From the NCBI RefSeq assembly GCF_022024035.1, contig NZ_CP091787.1:496001-560000 (forward strand): 64,000 nucleotides of DNA, read 5' to 3'. The position numbers were made by a program, and so were the translations under genes. The stretch comes from Prevotella sp. E13-17. GTDB lineage: Bacteria; Bacteroidota; Bacteroidia; Bacteroidales; Bacteroidaceae. The notes under the pieces were generated by a model. It worked only from the letters and a program-made list of their open reading frames with translations. It did no database searches and had not been told where the DNA came from. Of the stretch, positions 8,601 through 16,209 are shown one piece after another; position 1 is the first letter of the stretch; each line of letters opens with the position of its first letter.

Positions 8601-9626
8601 TTAGTCTTTCCAATATTGTATGCGGCGGAAGTTCATCTCCCTCACTGTTTTCGGTCCGTTGCCCTCGTCGTAGGTCTTTATCTCCAGGCGCTGAGTCCAG
8701 TTGCCGTGGTCGTCAAACTTAATGTACTCATATTTTTCAGTGCCCTTTGCACAGGGGAAGTCGGTGATGACTCTCTTCTCGGTAACAAGGTAAGGGCGCT
8801 TGGGATCGCCATAAGTGAACACGGTCTTGATGGAACAGCAGGGACCGTCGAATACAATGTAGTCCACGTAGTGGTTGGGATCGTAGGGGCGCCAGTTTAC
8901 ATAGAAAAAGCAGGGTTCTCCATCCATGTCGCTAACCTCACCACCATATTTCACGATGCGTCCGTTCTTGTCGCGCTGAGCATCCTCAATCATTTGTCCG
9001 CCCCATGTGGCCAACGAGCTTTCCAACTTGCCGTCGCGGGTAAACATGTATTGCACAATGTCCTCAGACTTAGCTCCCTCGTCACATTTTCTCACCTGTC
9101 CGTGGAGTCCCAGGAAGTGCAGATCGGGACTCTCCAGTTCAGGTTTCACGATGTCGTCGATGATGAGCGTCTCGTCGCGAATGTCGCCACGGGGCTCGCG
9201 GTGTGTCATCTCAAAACCATACTTATACTCCTTGCTGCCTTTGATGGGCGATGCGCTGATGTGCTTGCCCTTCTTTTCCAGTGAGATAGCGTTGCCGTTC
9301 TGTCCTGTCTTCTGATATTCATAGGGGCGGGTAGAGTCCCACATGGTGTTCATGTCCACGTCGTCTGCCAGCAGCATCTTCACCTTGTCAACACGTCCGT
9401 TCACATAAGTCACCTGACAGCCCATGCCCAGTTTCTTGTTGGTGTAGATGACCGTGTCGTCTTGGCGTGCCACCTTTTTGAAATTCTCATACTTCATGAT
9501 GTTCTCCACATTTTCCACGTTAGCGTTCACCATGTTCTCTGCCATCTTCATGGCTTTGTCCAGTTGCGCATGCATGGGCACGCTGGCAGCCATACATAGC
9601 AAGTAAGTTAGGATTGTTTTCTTCAT
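8601..9626 (-). CDS. Secreted protein of unknown function
   Basis: A 341-residue protein I do not recognise. The start at 9626 is set by the signal peptide MKKTILTYLLCMAASVPMHAQ; the frame stays open 74 codons further upstream but that stretch crosses a promoter and a hairpin and looks non-coding. The mature part begins with a helical, Asn/Glu-rich segment (ENMVNANVENVENIMKY) and continues as repeated beta-type segments such as TYVNGRVDKVKM, MFTRDGKLESSL, QRDKNGRIVKYGG and YIKFDDHGNWTQRLEI. This resembles the 'YD/DxxGN' repeats of many Bacteroidetes exported proteins. It has its own promoter (9663-9670) and no operon partner. Probably periplasmic or surface-located; no function can be assigned. 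Confidence 0.75.
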   Translation of the reverse strand: MKKTILTYLLCMAASVPMHAQLDKAMKMAENMVNANVENVENIMKYENFKKVARQDDTVIYTNKKLGMGCQVTYVNGRVDKVKMLLADDVDMNTMWDSTRPYEYQKTGQNGNAISLEKKGKHISASPIKGSKEYKYGFEMTHREPRGDIRDETLIIDDIVKPELESPDLHFLGLHGQVRKCDEGAKSEDIVQYMFTRDGKLESSLATWGGQMIEDAQRDKNGRIVKYGGEVSDMDGEPCFFYVNWRPYDPNHYVDYIVFDGPCCSIKTVFTYGDPKRPYLVTEKRVITDFPCAKGTEKYEYIKFDDHGNWTQRLEIKTYDEGNGPKTVREMNFRRIQYWKD

Positions 9627-9662
9627 ACAGTTAGTAGTTTCTTTAGTATAGTATTCGTGCTG

Positions 9663-9670
9663 CAAAGATA
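9663..9670 (-). promoter_or_regulatory. -7 promoter box (TATCTTTG) for the 8601-9626 gene
   Basis: Minus-strand TATCTTTG at 9670-9663 with TTG at 9693-9691, 20 bases upstream: a full match to the Bacteroidetes promoter layout. It sits 37 bases before the chosen ATG, which supports that start. Confidence 0.75.
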
Positions 9671-9792
9671 AGTATTTGTTGTGATATAGCCAAGGAATTG
9701 GCGATGAAAAGTGATGAGGCTGAAATAAATTCTGGCCAGAATTCTTTTTGGGCTGAAGAAAATTATAACTATAATTATTTTTGGGGTTAAAA

Positions 9793-9855
9793 GAATAGTG
9801 CCGCCAAACGCATCGAAAAGTGCCGCTATTCGGGTCGTTTAGCGGCACTTTTCGG
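9793..9855. repeat. Strong intergenic hairpin with GTGCCGC motifs
   Basis: CGAAAAGTGCCGCT (9814-9827) is perfectly complementary to 9841-9854 around a 13-base loop. A further GTGCCGC copy lies at 9799, and GAATAG (9793-9798) can pair with CTATTC (9826-9831), giving a competing fold. It could be a terminator for the surface-protein remnant on the minus strand or a dispersed repeat. The 308-base gap 9627-9934 otherwise holds only the promoter at 9663. Confidence 0.65.
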
Positions 9856-9934
9856 TGTGAAAAGCGTAGCTATACAAAAAAATCTGAATTGTGGGCTTAT
9901 TATATCTTTTCATATTATGGGTCCTCCTATATGG

Positions 9935-10183
9935 TTATTTTACAATTACTTTCTTTCCGTTCACGATATACAGACCTTTTGAAGGTGCAGTAACACGCTG
10001 GCCAGCCAGGTTGAAGAAATCAAGGTTCTTCACGCTTCTTTCACTTATTCCTTCAATGCTTGCAGCTTCATCATCAAAGACAAGCGACAAAGAGCGAGCT
10101 TCTCCAGGTATGTCATCTGCTAATAGATATGCCTTTCCTGCAGGAATGGTTCCGGCGTCAGCAGGCTGGTATAGGTGCATCAC
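9935..10183 (-). pseudogene. C-terminal stump of a type IX-type surface protein
   Basis: At most 82 codons, with an in-frame stop (TAA at 10192-10190) just before the first possible start (GTG 10183 or ATG 10180). The sequence has GTIPAGKAYLLADDI and ARSLSLVFDDE, and ends FFNLAGQRVTAPSKGLYIV followed by NGKKVIVK. This is the standard tail of large Prevotella exported repeat proteins and resembles the end of the 1296-residue protein at 54.08 kb. There is no signal peptide and no domain ahead of the tail, so it cannot be exported on its own. Best read as what is left after loss of a large surface-protein gene; a short functional protein is unlikely. Confidence 0.75.
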
Positions 10184-10234
10184 ACCTATTTAAATAAAAT
10201 TAGTAAAATTGATGGCTGTATGATTAAAAATTAG

Positions 10235-10242
10235 TACCTTTG
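10235..10242 (+). promoter_or_regulatory. -7 promoter box (TACCTTTG) for gltX-waaA
   Basis: TACCTTTG 32 bases before the gltX ATG, with a TTG at 10209-10211 (spacing 23, slightly long). It probably drives gltX and waaA together. Confidence 0.7.
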
Positions 10243-10273
10243 CACCAAATTATAAAAAGAACTAAAAAAACAC

Positions 10274-11791
10274 ATGGCAGAAAGAAAAGTGAGGGTGCGT
10301 TTTGCACCTAGTCCCACAGGACCCCTTCATATCGGTGGCGTACGTACCGCCTTGTATAATTATTTGTTCGCCCGTCAGCATGGCGGTGATCTGGTTTTCC
10401 GTATTGAGGATACCGATACCACCCGCTTTGTTCCACAGGCAGAGGCCTATATCATTGAGGCCTTCAACTGGCTTGGTATCAAGTTTGACGAGGGCGTGTC
10501 GTTCGGTGGAAACCACGGTCCTTATCGCCAAAGCGAGCGTCGTGACATCTACAAGAAATATGTGAAGCAGCTGTTGGACAATGGTAAAGCCTATATTGCC
10601 TTTGATACACCCGAGGAGCTGGCTAAAAAACGCGAGGAGATAGAGAACTTCCAGTACGACAATAAGACTCGAACCATGATGCGCAATTCGCTGACCATGC
10701 CTCAGGATGAAGTCGAGAAACTAATTGCTGACGGTCAGCAGTATGTGGTTCGTATCAAGATTGATGCTGGCGAGGAAGTGCTCGTTGACGATATGATTCG
10801 TGGCGAGGTGCGTGTGAAGAGCGATATCCTCGATGACAAAGTGCTGTATAAGAGCGCTGATGAGCTGCCAACCTATCACTTGGCAAACATCGTTGACGAC
10901 CACTTGATGGAGATTACTCACGTGATTCGTGGTGAGGAGTGGCTGCCAAGTGCCCCGCTGCATGTGCTGCTTTACAAAGCTTTTGGTTGGGAAGACACCA
11001 TGCCCCGCTTTGCCCACCTGCCTCTATTGCTGAAGCCTGATGGCAAGGGCAAACTGTCAAAGCGCGATGGCGACCGTCTTGGTTTCCCCGTATTCCCACT
11101 GGATTGGAAAGACGAACAGGGTAATGTCACTTCTACGGGCTATCGTGAACAGGGCTATTTCCCCGAGGCTGTCATCAACTTTCTGGCATTGCTGGGATGG
11201 AACCCCGGTACTGAACAGGAACTCTTTACCCTCGACGAGTTGGTGCCTCTGTTCGATATCTCTAAGTGCTCGAAAGCTGGCGCTAAGTTTGCCTACGAGA
11301 AGGGCATCTGGTTCAATCATGAGTATGTCTTGAAGAAGAGCGCTGAGGAGATAGCACGTCTGTGGGAACCCGAGGTGCGCGCTCATGGCGTCAACGACTC
11401 GTTCGACCGCATTGTGAAGGTCTGCGAGATGATGAAAGACCGCATCAGCTTCGTTAAGGAGTTGTGGCCCCTCTGTTCATTCTTCTTTGAGGCTCCCACG
11501 GCCTACGATGAGAAGACAGTCAAGAAGCGCTGGAAGGAAGACTCAGCTCAGGTGATGACCGAGTTGATTGGTGTTCTCGAAGGTATCGATGACTTCTCGC
11601 TCGAGAATCAAGAGCAGATTGTTCATGCTTGGGTAGAACAGAAAGAGTATAAGTTGGGCAATGTGATGAATGCTTGGCGTCTGACACTCGTTGGCGAGGG
11701 TAAGGGTCCCGGTATGTTTGACATCTCTGCCTTCCTGGGCAAGGATGAAACGATTGCCAGAATGAAACGTGCCATCGAAGTGCTGGGCTAA
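10274..11791 (+). CDS. gltX: Glutamate--tRNA ligase
   Basis: A 505-residue class I aminoacyl-tRNA synthetase that charges tRNA-Glu. The HIGH-type motif is in [19 protein letters not shown] near the N-terminus, and the KMSKS-type motif is KLSKR at residues 260-264. RIEDTDTTR is also typical. The C-terminal ~150 residues form the helical anticodon-binding region. Length fits the bacterial family (about 470-510). Its stop overlaps the start of waaA by one base (TAATG at 11789-11793), so the two genes are translationally coupled. The start is the ATG that gives the conserved [16 protein letters not shown]. Confidence 0.97.
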   Translation: MAERKVRVRFAPSPTGPLHIGGVRTALYNYLFARQHGGDLVFRIEDTDTTRFVPQAEAYIIEAFNWLGIKFDEGVSFGGNHGPYRQSERRDIYKKYVKQLLDNGKAYIAFDTPEELAKKREEIENFQYDNKTRTMMRNSLTMPQDEVEKLIADGQQYVVRIKIDAGEEVLVDDMIRGEVRVKSDILDDKVLYKSADELPTYHLANIVDDHLMEITHVIRGEEWLPSAPLHVLLYKAFGWEDTMPRFAHLPLLLKPDGKGKLSKRDGDRLGFPVFPLDWKDEQGNVTSTGYREQGYFPEAVINFLALLGWNPGTEQELFTLDELVPLFDISKCSKAGAKFAYEKGIWFNHEYVLKKSAEEIARLWEPEVRAHGVNDSFDRIVKVCEMMKDRISFVKELWPLCSFFFEAPTAYDEKTVKKRWKEDSAQVMTELIGVLEGIDDFSLENQEQIVHAWVEQKEYKLGNVMNAWRLTLVGEGKGPGMFDISAFLGKDETIARMKRAIEVLG

Positions 11792-13038
11792 TGTTTTACA
11801 ACCTCATCATCTATTTATATCTTCTTGGAGTGGCTGTCTATAGCCGTTTCAATGAGAAGGTGCGTAAGATGTGGCGCGGAGAGCGTGACGCTTTCAGAGT
11901 GCTTCGCGAGAAGGTAGATCCCAACGCTCGCTACGTATGGTTTCATGCAGCTTCGCTTGGCGAGTTTGAGCAGGGGCGCCCTCTGATGGAGCAAATCAAG
12001 CGTGAGCATCCCGATATCAAAATCTTGCTCACGTTCTTCTCGCCCTCGGGCTATGAAGTGCGCAAGAATTACGAGGGTGCCGACATCATTACCTATCTGC
12101 CTCTCGACACTATTACCAATGCCCGTCGCTTTCTGCGCATCATTCGTCCGGAGATGGCATTCTTCATCAAGTACGAGTTCTGGTTCAACTATCTGCACAT
12201 ATTGAAGCACCGTCAGGTGCCTGTATATAGCGTGTCTAGCATTTTCCGCGATGGCCAGGTGTTCTTCCGTTGGTACGGTCGTCAGTATGGTCGTGTGCTG
12301 AAGTGCTTCACTCACTTCTTTGTGCAGAACGAAAAGAGCCGCGAGCTGTTGGCAGGCATTGGTCTGACAAATACGACTGTAGTAGGTGATACGCGTTTTG
12401 ATCGTGTCCTCCAGATCAAGGCTGCAGCTAAACAGCTGCCTGTCGTTGAGGCCTTCTGCCAACAGTCATCAGCCAATGGTCAAAAGCCCAAGGTCTTCAT
12501 AGCCGGTTCTTCGTGGCAGCCCGATGAGGAGATTTTCATTCCTTATTTCCAGAAGCATCCCGACTGGAAGATGATTATTGCGCCCCATGTGATTGGCGAA
12601 GACCATCTTAAACAGATAGAAAAGTTGCTTGAGGGCCGTAAGGTAGTACGCTATACTGAGGCCACAGAAGCAGATGTTCAGCATGCAGATGTTTTAATTA
12701 TCAACTGCTTCGGTCTGCTCAGTAGCATCTATCGCTATGCTGATGTAACTTATGTCGGTGGTGGCTTTGGTGTGGGTATCCACAACACCTTGGAGGCAGC
12801 TGTCTGGGATGTTCCTGTGTTCTTCGGTCCTAATAATCAGAAGTTCCAGGAAGCTCAGAAACTGAAGGCTTGCGGCGGAGGATTAGAGATCTCGAGCTAC
12901 GATGACTTTGAACGGCAGATGAACCTGTTTGATGCAGATGCTGAAAAGATAGCGTCGGCAGGTCGTGAAGCCGGCAAACTGGTACAACAATTAGCTGGTG
13001 CCACCCCAAAGGTTCTGAGTCATATACAGATTAAATAA
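11791..13038 (+). CDS. waaA: 3-deoxy-D-manno-octulosonic acid (Kdo) transferase
   Basis: A 415-residue glycosyltransferase that adds Kdo from CMP-Kdo to lipid A precursors at the inner face of the cytoplasmic membrane. An N-terminal membrane anchor (NLIIYLYLLGVAVYS) is followed by VWFHAASLGEFEQGRPL, the region with the catalytic Glu conserved in WaaA (KdtA), then KYEFWFNY and GDTRFDRV. The C-terminal half has YVGGGFGVGIHNTLEAAVWDVPVFFGP, the CMP-Kdo-binding signature (G-GIHN-LE). It overlaps gltX by one base and ends just before a strong two-way terminator. Whether it adds one or two Kdo residues cannot be read from sequence. Confidence 0.95.
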   Translation: MFYNLIIYLYLLGVAVYSRFNEKVRKMWRGERDAFRVLREKVDPNARYVWFHAASLGEFEQGRPLMEQIKREHPDIKILLTFFSPSGYEVRKNYEGADIITYLPLDTITNARRFLRIIRPEMAFFIKYEFWFNYLHILKHRQVPVYSVSSIFRDGQVFFRWYGRQYGRVLKCFTHFFVQNEKSRELLAGIGLTNTTVVGDTRFDRVLQIKAAAKQLPVVEAFCQQSSANGQKPKVFIAGSSWQPDEEIFIPYFQKHPDWKMIIAPHVIGEDHLKQIEKLLEGRKVVRYTEATEADVQHADVLIINCFGLLSSIYRYADVTYVGGGFGVGIHNTLEAAVWDVPVFFGPNNQKFQEAQKLKACGGGLEISSYDDFERQMNLFDADAEKIASAGREAGKLVQQLAGATPKVLSHIQIK

Positions 13039-13078
13039 ACGAAAAGCGGCTGTGCATTGAGCATAGCCGCTTTTCGTT
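13038..13078. terminator. Bidirectional terminator between waaA and the lipoprotein gene
   Basis: An 18-bp stem (13038-13055 with 13061-13078, one G-U type pair) around a 5-base loop, followed by a T run on the plus strand. It sits at the end of waaA and 2 bases past the stop of the minus-strand lipoprotein gene, so it can serve both. Confidence 0.88.
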
Positions 13079-13079
13079 T

Positions 13080-13316
13080 TTACTTTTTCTTGTCTTTCGC
13101 ACCTTTGGTCTTGACGGTGTCGGGTATTTCCTTCTGCAGATAGACTGGTGGTGGTCCATAGACCACGCGGATATCTGCATCTTTGAGCAACTCCGGAGCG
13201 GGTGCTGGCTTTGTCTCCTTTACTACGTTCTTGCTCGATTTGCAGGCACCAAAGCCCAGTGCAGCAATCGCACCAGACAGCAAGATGTTTGTAGTCTTCA
13301 GTACTTTCTTCTTCAT
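13080..13316 (-). CDS. Small lipoprotein paired with a radical SAM enzyme
   Basis: A 78-residue protein: signal peptide with lipobox LGFGAC (Cys at residue 25), then a short charged/Pro-rich segment (KETKPAPAPELL), the stretch DIRVVYGPPPVYLQ, and a Lys-rich tail (TKGAKDKKK). It lies 12 bases downstream of the radical SAM gene on the same strand and must share its transcript. As I recall, Bacteroidetes have a described 'rSAM/lipoprotein system' in which a radical SAM/SPASM protein sits next to a short lipoprotein with a YGxP-type motif; this pair fits. What modification is made, if any, is unknown. The lipoprotein call is firm; its being the enzyme's substrate is inference. Confidence 0.85.
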   Translation of the reverse strand: MKKKVLKTTNILLSGAIAALGFGACKSSKNVVKETKPAPAPELLKDADIRVVYGPPPVYLQKEIPDTVKTKGAKDKKK

Positions 13317-13328
13317 ATACTTCGGTAT

Positions 13329-14393
13329 TTATAGTTTATCATCAGCAATCAGGTCACATTTTATGATGTCCCCCTCTTTCGTCCTCAGATGCAGTCCGTT
13401 GCCTTCGCAGTAGCGCCAGTGCTTACACTTCGCACATGCCCCACGTTTCATCCATTCGCGATGACGATGAGGTTGGTAGCGGTTTTCCCACACCTCCATA
13501 AAGTCATCTTGATAGATGTTTCCTTGCGAAAAGTCCGAGCGGATGCTGGTGCAAGCACCGATAGAGCCATCGATGAGTACCGAGCCGACGGTGATGCCGG
13601 CTGCGCAACGGAACAACCAGTCGCGCACTTCACCTTCGTAGTCTCCTAAGAATCCCTCGCAGCTGTAGTTTGCATGAATGCGTCCTTCATGCCGTGTATG
13701 ACAGATGAAATCCAACAGTCCTCGAAACTTGTCGTGAGGCAGTTGCAACAGCGGGTCGTTGGCAGCACGCCCCATGGGAAAGATGGGAAACAAGCGCCAG
13801 TCGCTGACGCCCTTTTCTATCAGGAACTCCTTCATGTCGTTCAACTGGTCGTAGTTGCGTTGGTTCACGCAGGTCACTACGTCAAATTTGATGTCACCGT
13901 CGTTCACCAAAAGGTCGATGGCAGCACTGGCACGCTTGAAGCTTTCTGGATGACACCGCAGCCAGTTGTGGTTCTCCTCCAGTCCGTCTAAGCTGATGGC
14001 CACTGAGCAGAGACCTGCCTGCCGGAGTGACCTAAGTCGCTCTTCGTTGAGGTAGAGCCCATTAGTGACCATACCCCATGGAAAACCACGCTCCATGATG
14101 CCACGACCACACTGTTCCAGATCATCGCGCATCAGCGGTTCACCACCACTCAGAATGATAAAGACCTCGTTAGGATGACATTTTCGAGCTACGCTGTCCA
14201 ACACCCGGAAGAAGTCTTCGCGAGGCATGTCGGCCTGTCGTGCCTCATGCTTGCAGTCACTGCCACAATGGCGACAATGCACGTTGCAACGCAGAGTGCA
14301 CTCCCAAAACAACTGTCGCAAGGGATGTAGTTGTCGCAGGTTATGGTTGCGCAAGCGATTGGCCTCAAGGGCTATTCTTCGGCGTAGCTCCAT
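13329..14393 (-). CDS. Radical SAM/SPASM enzyme of the rSAM/lipoprotein type
   Basis: A 354-residue enzyme. The radical SAM cluster motif CNVHCRHC (CX3CX2C) places Cys at residues 36, 40 and 43, binding the [4Fe-4S] cluster that cleaves S-adenosylmethionine; LSGGEPLM and VAISLDGLEENHN are core barrel motifs. The C-terminal region has a SPASM-type set of cysteines (FRCAAG, GAC, CAKCKHWRYCEGN and a final IIKCDL) that would hold auxiliary iron-sulfur clusters, as in peptide-modifying radical SAM enzymes. It is co-transcribed with the small lipoprotein gene 12 bases downstream. Probable role: post-translational modification, perhaps of that lipoprotein. Reaction and product cannot be deduced. Confidence 0.9.
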   Translation of the reverse strand: MELRRRIALEANRLRNHNLRQLHPLRQLFWECTLRCNVHCRHCGSDCKHEARQADMPREDFFRVLDSVARKCHPNEVFIILSGGEPLMRDDLEQCGRGIMERGFPWGMVTNGLYLNEERLRSLRQAGLCSVAISLDGLEENHNWLRCHPESFKRASAAIDLLVNDGDIKFDVVTCVNQRNYDQLNDMKEFLIEKGVSDWRLFPIFPMGRAANDPLLQLPHDKFRGLLDFICHTRHEGRIHANYSCEGFLGDYEGEVRDWLFRCAAGITVGSVLIDGSIGACTSIRSDFSQGNIYQDDFMEVWENRYQPHRHREWMKRGACAKCKHWRYCEGNGLHLRTKEGDIIKCDLIADDKL

Positions 14394-14418
14394 CGTTTAA
14401 AAATGTTATTCGATGTTG

Positions 14419-14465
14419 CAAAGATACAAATGATTTTTGTAAACACAAAAACTTTCGTATTTTTG
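14419..14465. promoter_or_regulatory. Overlapping divergent promoters (radical SAM and phosphoesterase)
   Basis: Minus strand: TATCTTTG at 14426-14419 with TTG at 14448-14446 (spacing 19), for the radical SAM gene. Plus strand: TATTTTTG at 14458-14465 with TTG at 14437-14439 (spacing 18), for the phosphoesterase. The two elements interleave, so the polymerases would compete. Confidence 0.65.
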
Positions 14466-14484
14466 TAGCCCAAAAATAAAAAGA

Positions 14485-15579
14485 ATGAAATATATGTGGA
14501 TGATATTATTTCTGCTGTTGCCTCTGTTAGGCATCGCATATGTAGGCTGGCATGTATGGACGTTGGTGCCTTTGTCTCATTGGTTCCGTATCGGGTTGAT
14601 AGGCTTTGGCATTCTCTCTTTCTTTTTGATATTTCTTAATCTGGGACGCGTCATAGACCGTTTGCCAATGGGGTTAGCCCGTGCTTGTTATGATTTGGGC
14701 GATAGTTCCATCTTTGTATTGCTTTATCTGGTGCTCATCTTCCTGGTTCTCGACTTAGGACGACTTCTGCATCTGATCCCAAGTGGGTGGCTGCACCAAA
14801 ACTTTTATACGACAATCGCTGTAACCTTGGGCGTCTTTGTTGTCTTCATGGTTGGTAATATGAAGTATCATCATAAGAAACGCGTGGAGTTGAATCTGAC
14901 CACCATGAAGTCGCTTAAGAAACCTTTAAAGCTGGTGATGATGAGCGATCTGCATCTGGGCTATCATAACCCGAGAACAGAACTGCACCGTTGGGTGGAT
15001 ATGATCAATGCTGAGCAGCCTGACTATGTACTGATTGCAGGTGATATCATAGATATGAGCATGCGTCCGCTCATCGAAGAAAACATGGCAGAGGAGTTTC
15101 AACGCATCAAGGCACCGGTCTATGCCTGTTTGGGCAATCATGAGTTTTATGCAGGTGTTCCTGAGGCACAACGGTTCTATCAGGATGCCGGTATCCATCT
15201 GCTGGTCGATGAGGCTACCGTTATCGATAGTAGTTTGGTCGTCATAGGCCGTGATGATCGCACTAATCTGCATCGTATGTCGGTTAAGGAGTTGGTGGCT
15301 AACAAAGATTTATACACCATCTTACTTGATCATCAGCCTTACAACCTGGAGCATGCTGAGGATGCAGGGGTTGACTTTCAACTAAGTGGCCACACCCATC
15401 GTGGACAGGTGTGGCCCATATCATGGATAACGGATCGCATCTACGAGTGCTCTTGGGGTAGTCATCAGCGCGGTGCAACCCAATACTATGTCTCATCGGG
15501 CATCGGTATCTGGGGTGGCAAGTTCCGCATTGGCACCCAGAGCGAGTATGTCGTAGCTACCCTTCGTCCTGCTCGTTAA
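14485..15579 (+). CDS. Membrane-anchored metallophosphoesterase
   Basis: A 364-residue protein with about four N-terminal membrane helices (residues ~3-135) followed by a cytosolic calcineurin-like phosphoesterase domain. Metal-binding motifs are all present: SDLHLG (D155, H157), GDIID (D187), GNHE (N218, H219) and GHTHRGQ (H303, H305). The family (YkuE/YaeI-like) includes UDP-diacylglucosamine hydrolases and other membrane-lipid phosphoesterases; the substrate here is not known. Its 3' end overlaps the 3' end of the oppositely oriented carbonic-anhydrase-like gene by 23 bases, so the two mRNAs are complementary at their ends. Confidence 0.9.
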   Translation: MKYMWMILFLLLPLLGIAYVGWHVWTLVPLSHWFRIGLIGFGILSFFLIFLNLGRVIDRLPMGLARACYDLGDSSIFVLLYLVLIFLVLDLGRLLHLIPSGWLHQNFYTTIAVTLGVFVVFMVGNMKYHHKKRVELNLTTMKSLKKPLKLVMMSDLHLGYHNPRTELHRWVDMINAEQPDYVLIAGDIIDMSMRPLIEENMAEEFQRIKAPVYACLGNHEFYAGVPEAQRFYQDAGIHLLVDEATVIDSSLVVIGRDDRTNLHRMSVKELVANKDLYTILLDHQPYNLEHAEDAGVDFQLSGHTHRGQVWPISWITDRIYECSWGSHQRGATQYYVSSGIGIWGGKFRIGTQSEYVVATLRPAR

Positions 15580-16072
15580 GATAGTATTTAGAATATTCTA
15601 CGTAGTGCTTGGCATTGTCCGTTTGTCCAGGACGTACTGGCTTGATGTACTTGGCAGGCACACCTCCCCAAATCTCTCCGGCAGGAATCTTGGTGTGTTG
15701 TAGCACTAAGGCGCCAGCTGCCACGATGGCCCCTTCGCCAATCTCGCAGCCGTCGAGTAGGGTAGATCCCATGCCAATCAAGGCATTGTCGTGGATGGTG
15801 CAGGCATGCACAGTGACGTTATGCCCTATCGTGACGTAGTTGCCGATGTGTGTGGGCCCCGTCTCGTGCGTCACATGCACACAACTGCCATCCTGGATAT
15901 TGGTGCAGTTGCCAATGGTGATAGGGGCCACGTCGCCGCGTACCACTGCGTTGAACCACACCGAACACTCGTCGCCCATCGTCACATCACCCACGATGGT
16001 GGCGTTCTCACTAAAATAGCAGTCCTTGCCCCATTTGGGTGTTAAACCGCGATAACTCTTAATTAATGCCAT
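15557..16072 (-). CDS. Gamma carbonic anhydrase family protein (left-handed beta-helix)
   Basis: 171 residues from the ATG at 16072 (MALIKSYRGL). The body is a row of hexapeptide repeats (for example VVGDVTMGDECSVWFNAVVRGD, then GSCVHVTHETGPTHIGNYVTIGHN) forming a left-handed beta-helix trimer; His residues in HVTH and GHNVTVH match the zinc ligands of the gamma carbonic anhydrase/YrdA group. Many members have no proven anhydrase activity. I chose 16072 over an in-frame start four codons upstream because the -7 promoter box (16082-16089) would then fall inside the coding sequence; even so the leader can be only about 5 bases. Confidence 0.9.
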   Translation of the reverse strand: MALIKSYRGLTPKWGKDCYFSENATIVGDVTMGDECSVWFNAVVRGDVAPITIGNCTNIQDGSCVHVTHETGPTHIGNYVTIGHNVTVHACTIHDNALIGMGSTLLDGCEIGEGAIVAAGALVLQHTKIPAGEIWGGVPAKYIKPVRPGQTDNAKHYVEYSKYYLNEQDEG

Positions 16073-16081
16073 ATCTGGTTG

Positions 16082-16089
16082 CAAAGATA
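16082..16089 (-). promoter_or_regulatory. -7 promoter box (TATCTTTG), almost leaderless transcript
   Basis: Minus-strand TATCTTTG ends 10 bases before the ATG at 16072. With a usual start point 5-7 bases past the box, the transcript would have nearly no 5' leader. No clear -33 TTG is visible. Confidence 0.6.
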
Positions 16090-16160
16090 AACAATATTAT
16101 TTAGAAACAGTGACTTTTATCTTTAAAACATGCTCAACCGTCTTTACACAAAAACAAAAA

Positions 16161-16192
16161 AAAGAGCAGCATGGCGCACCATGCTGCTCTTT
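16161..16192 (-). terminator. Terminator of mdh
   Basis: A perfect 14-bp stem (16161-16174 with 16179-16192) with a 4-base loop CGCA. On the minus strand it is followed by a long T-run (the A-run at 16151-16163), 18 bases past the mdh stop. Confidence 0.9.
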
Positions 16193-16209
16193 ATATATTG
16201 TTGAATTAA

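Noticed and set aside
9627..9848. 5' extension of the 8601-9626 gene by 74 codons
   Set aside because: It would read through a good promoter (9663-9693) and a hairpin, and would bury the signal peptide.
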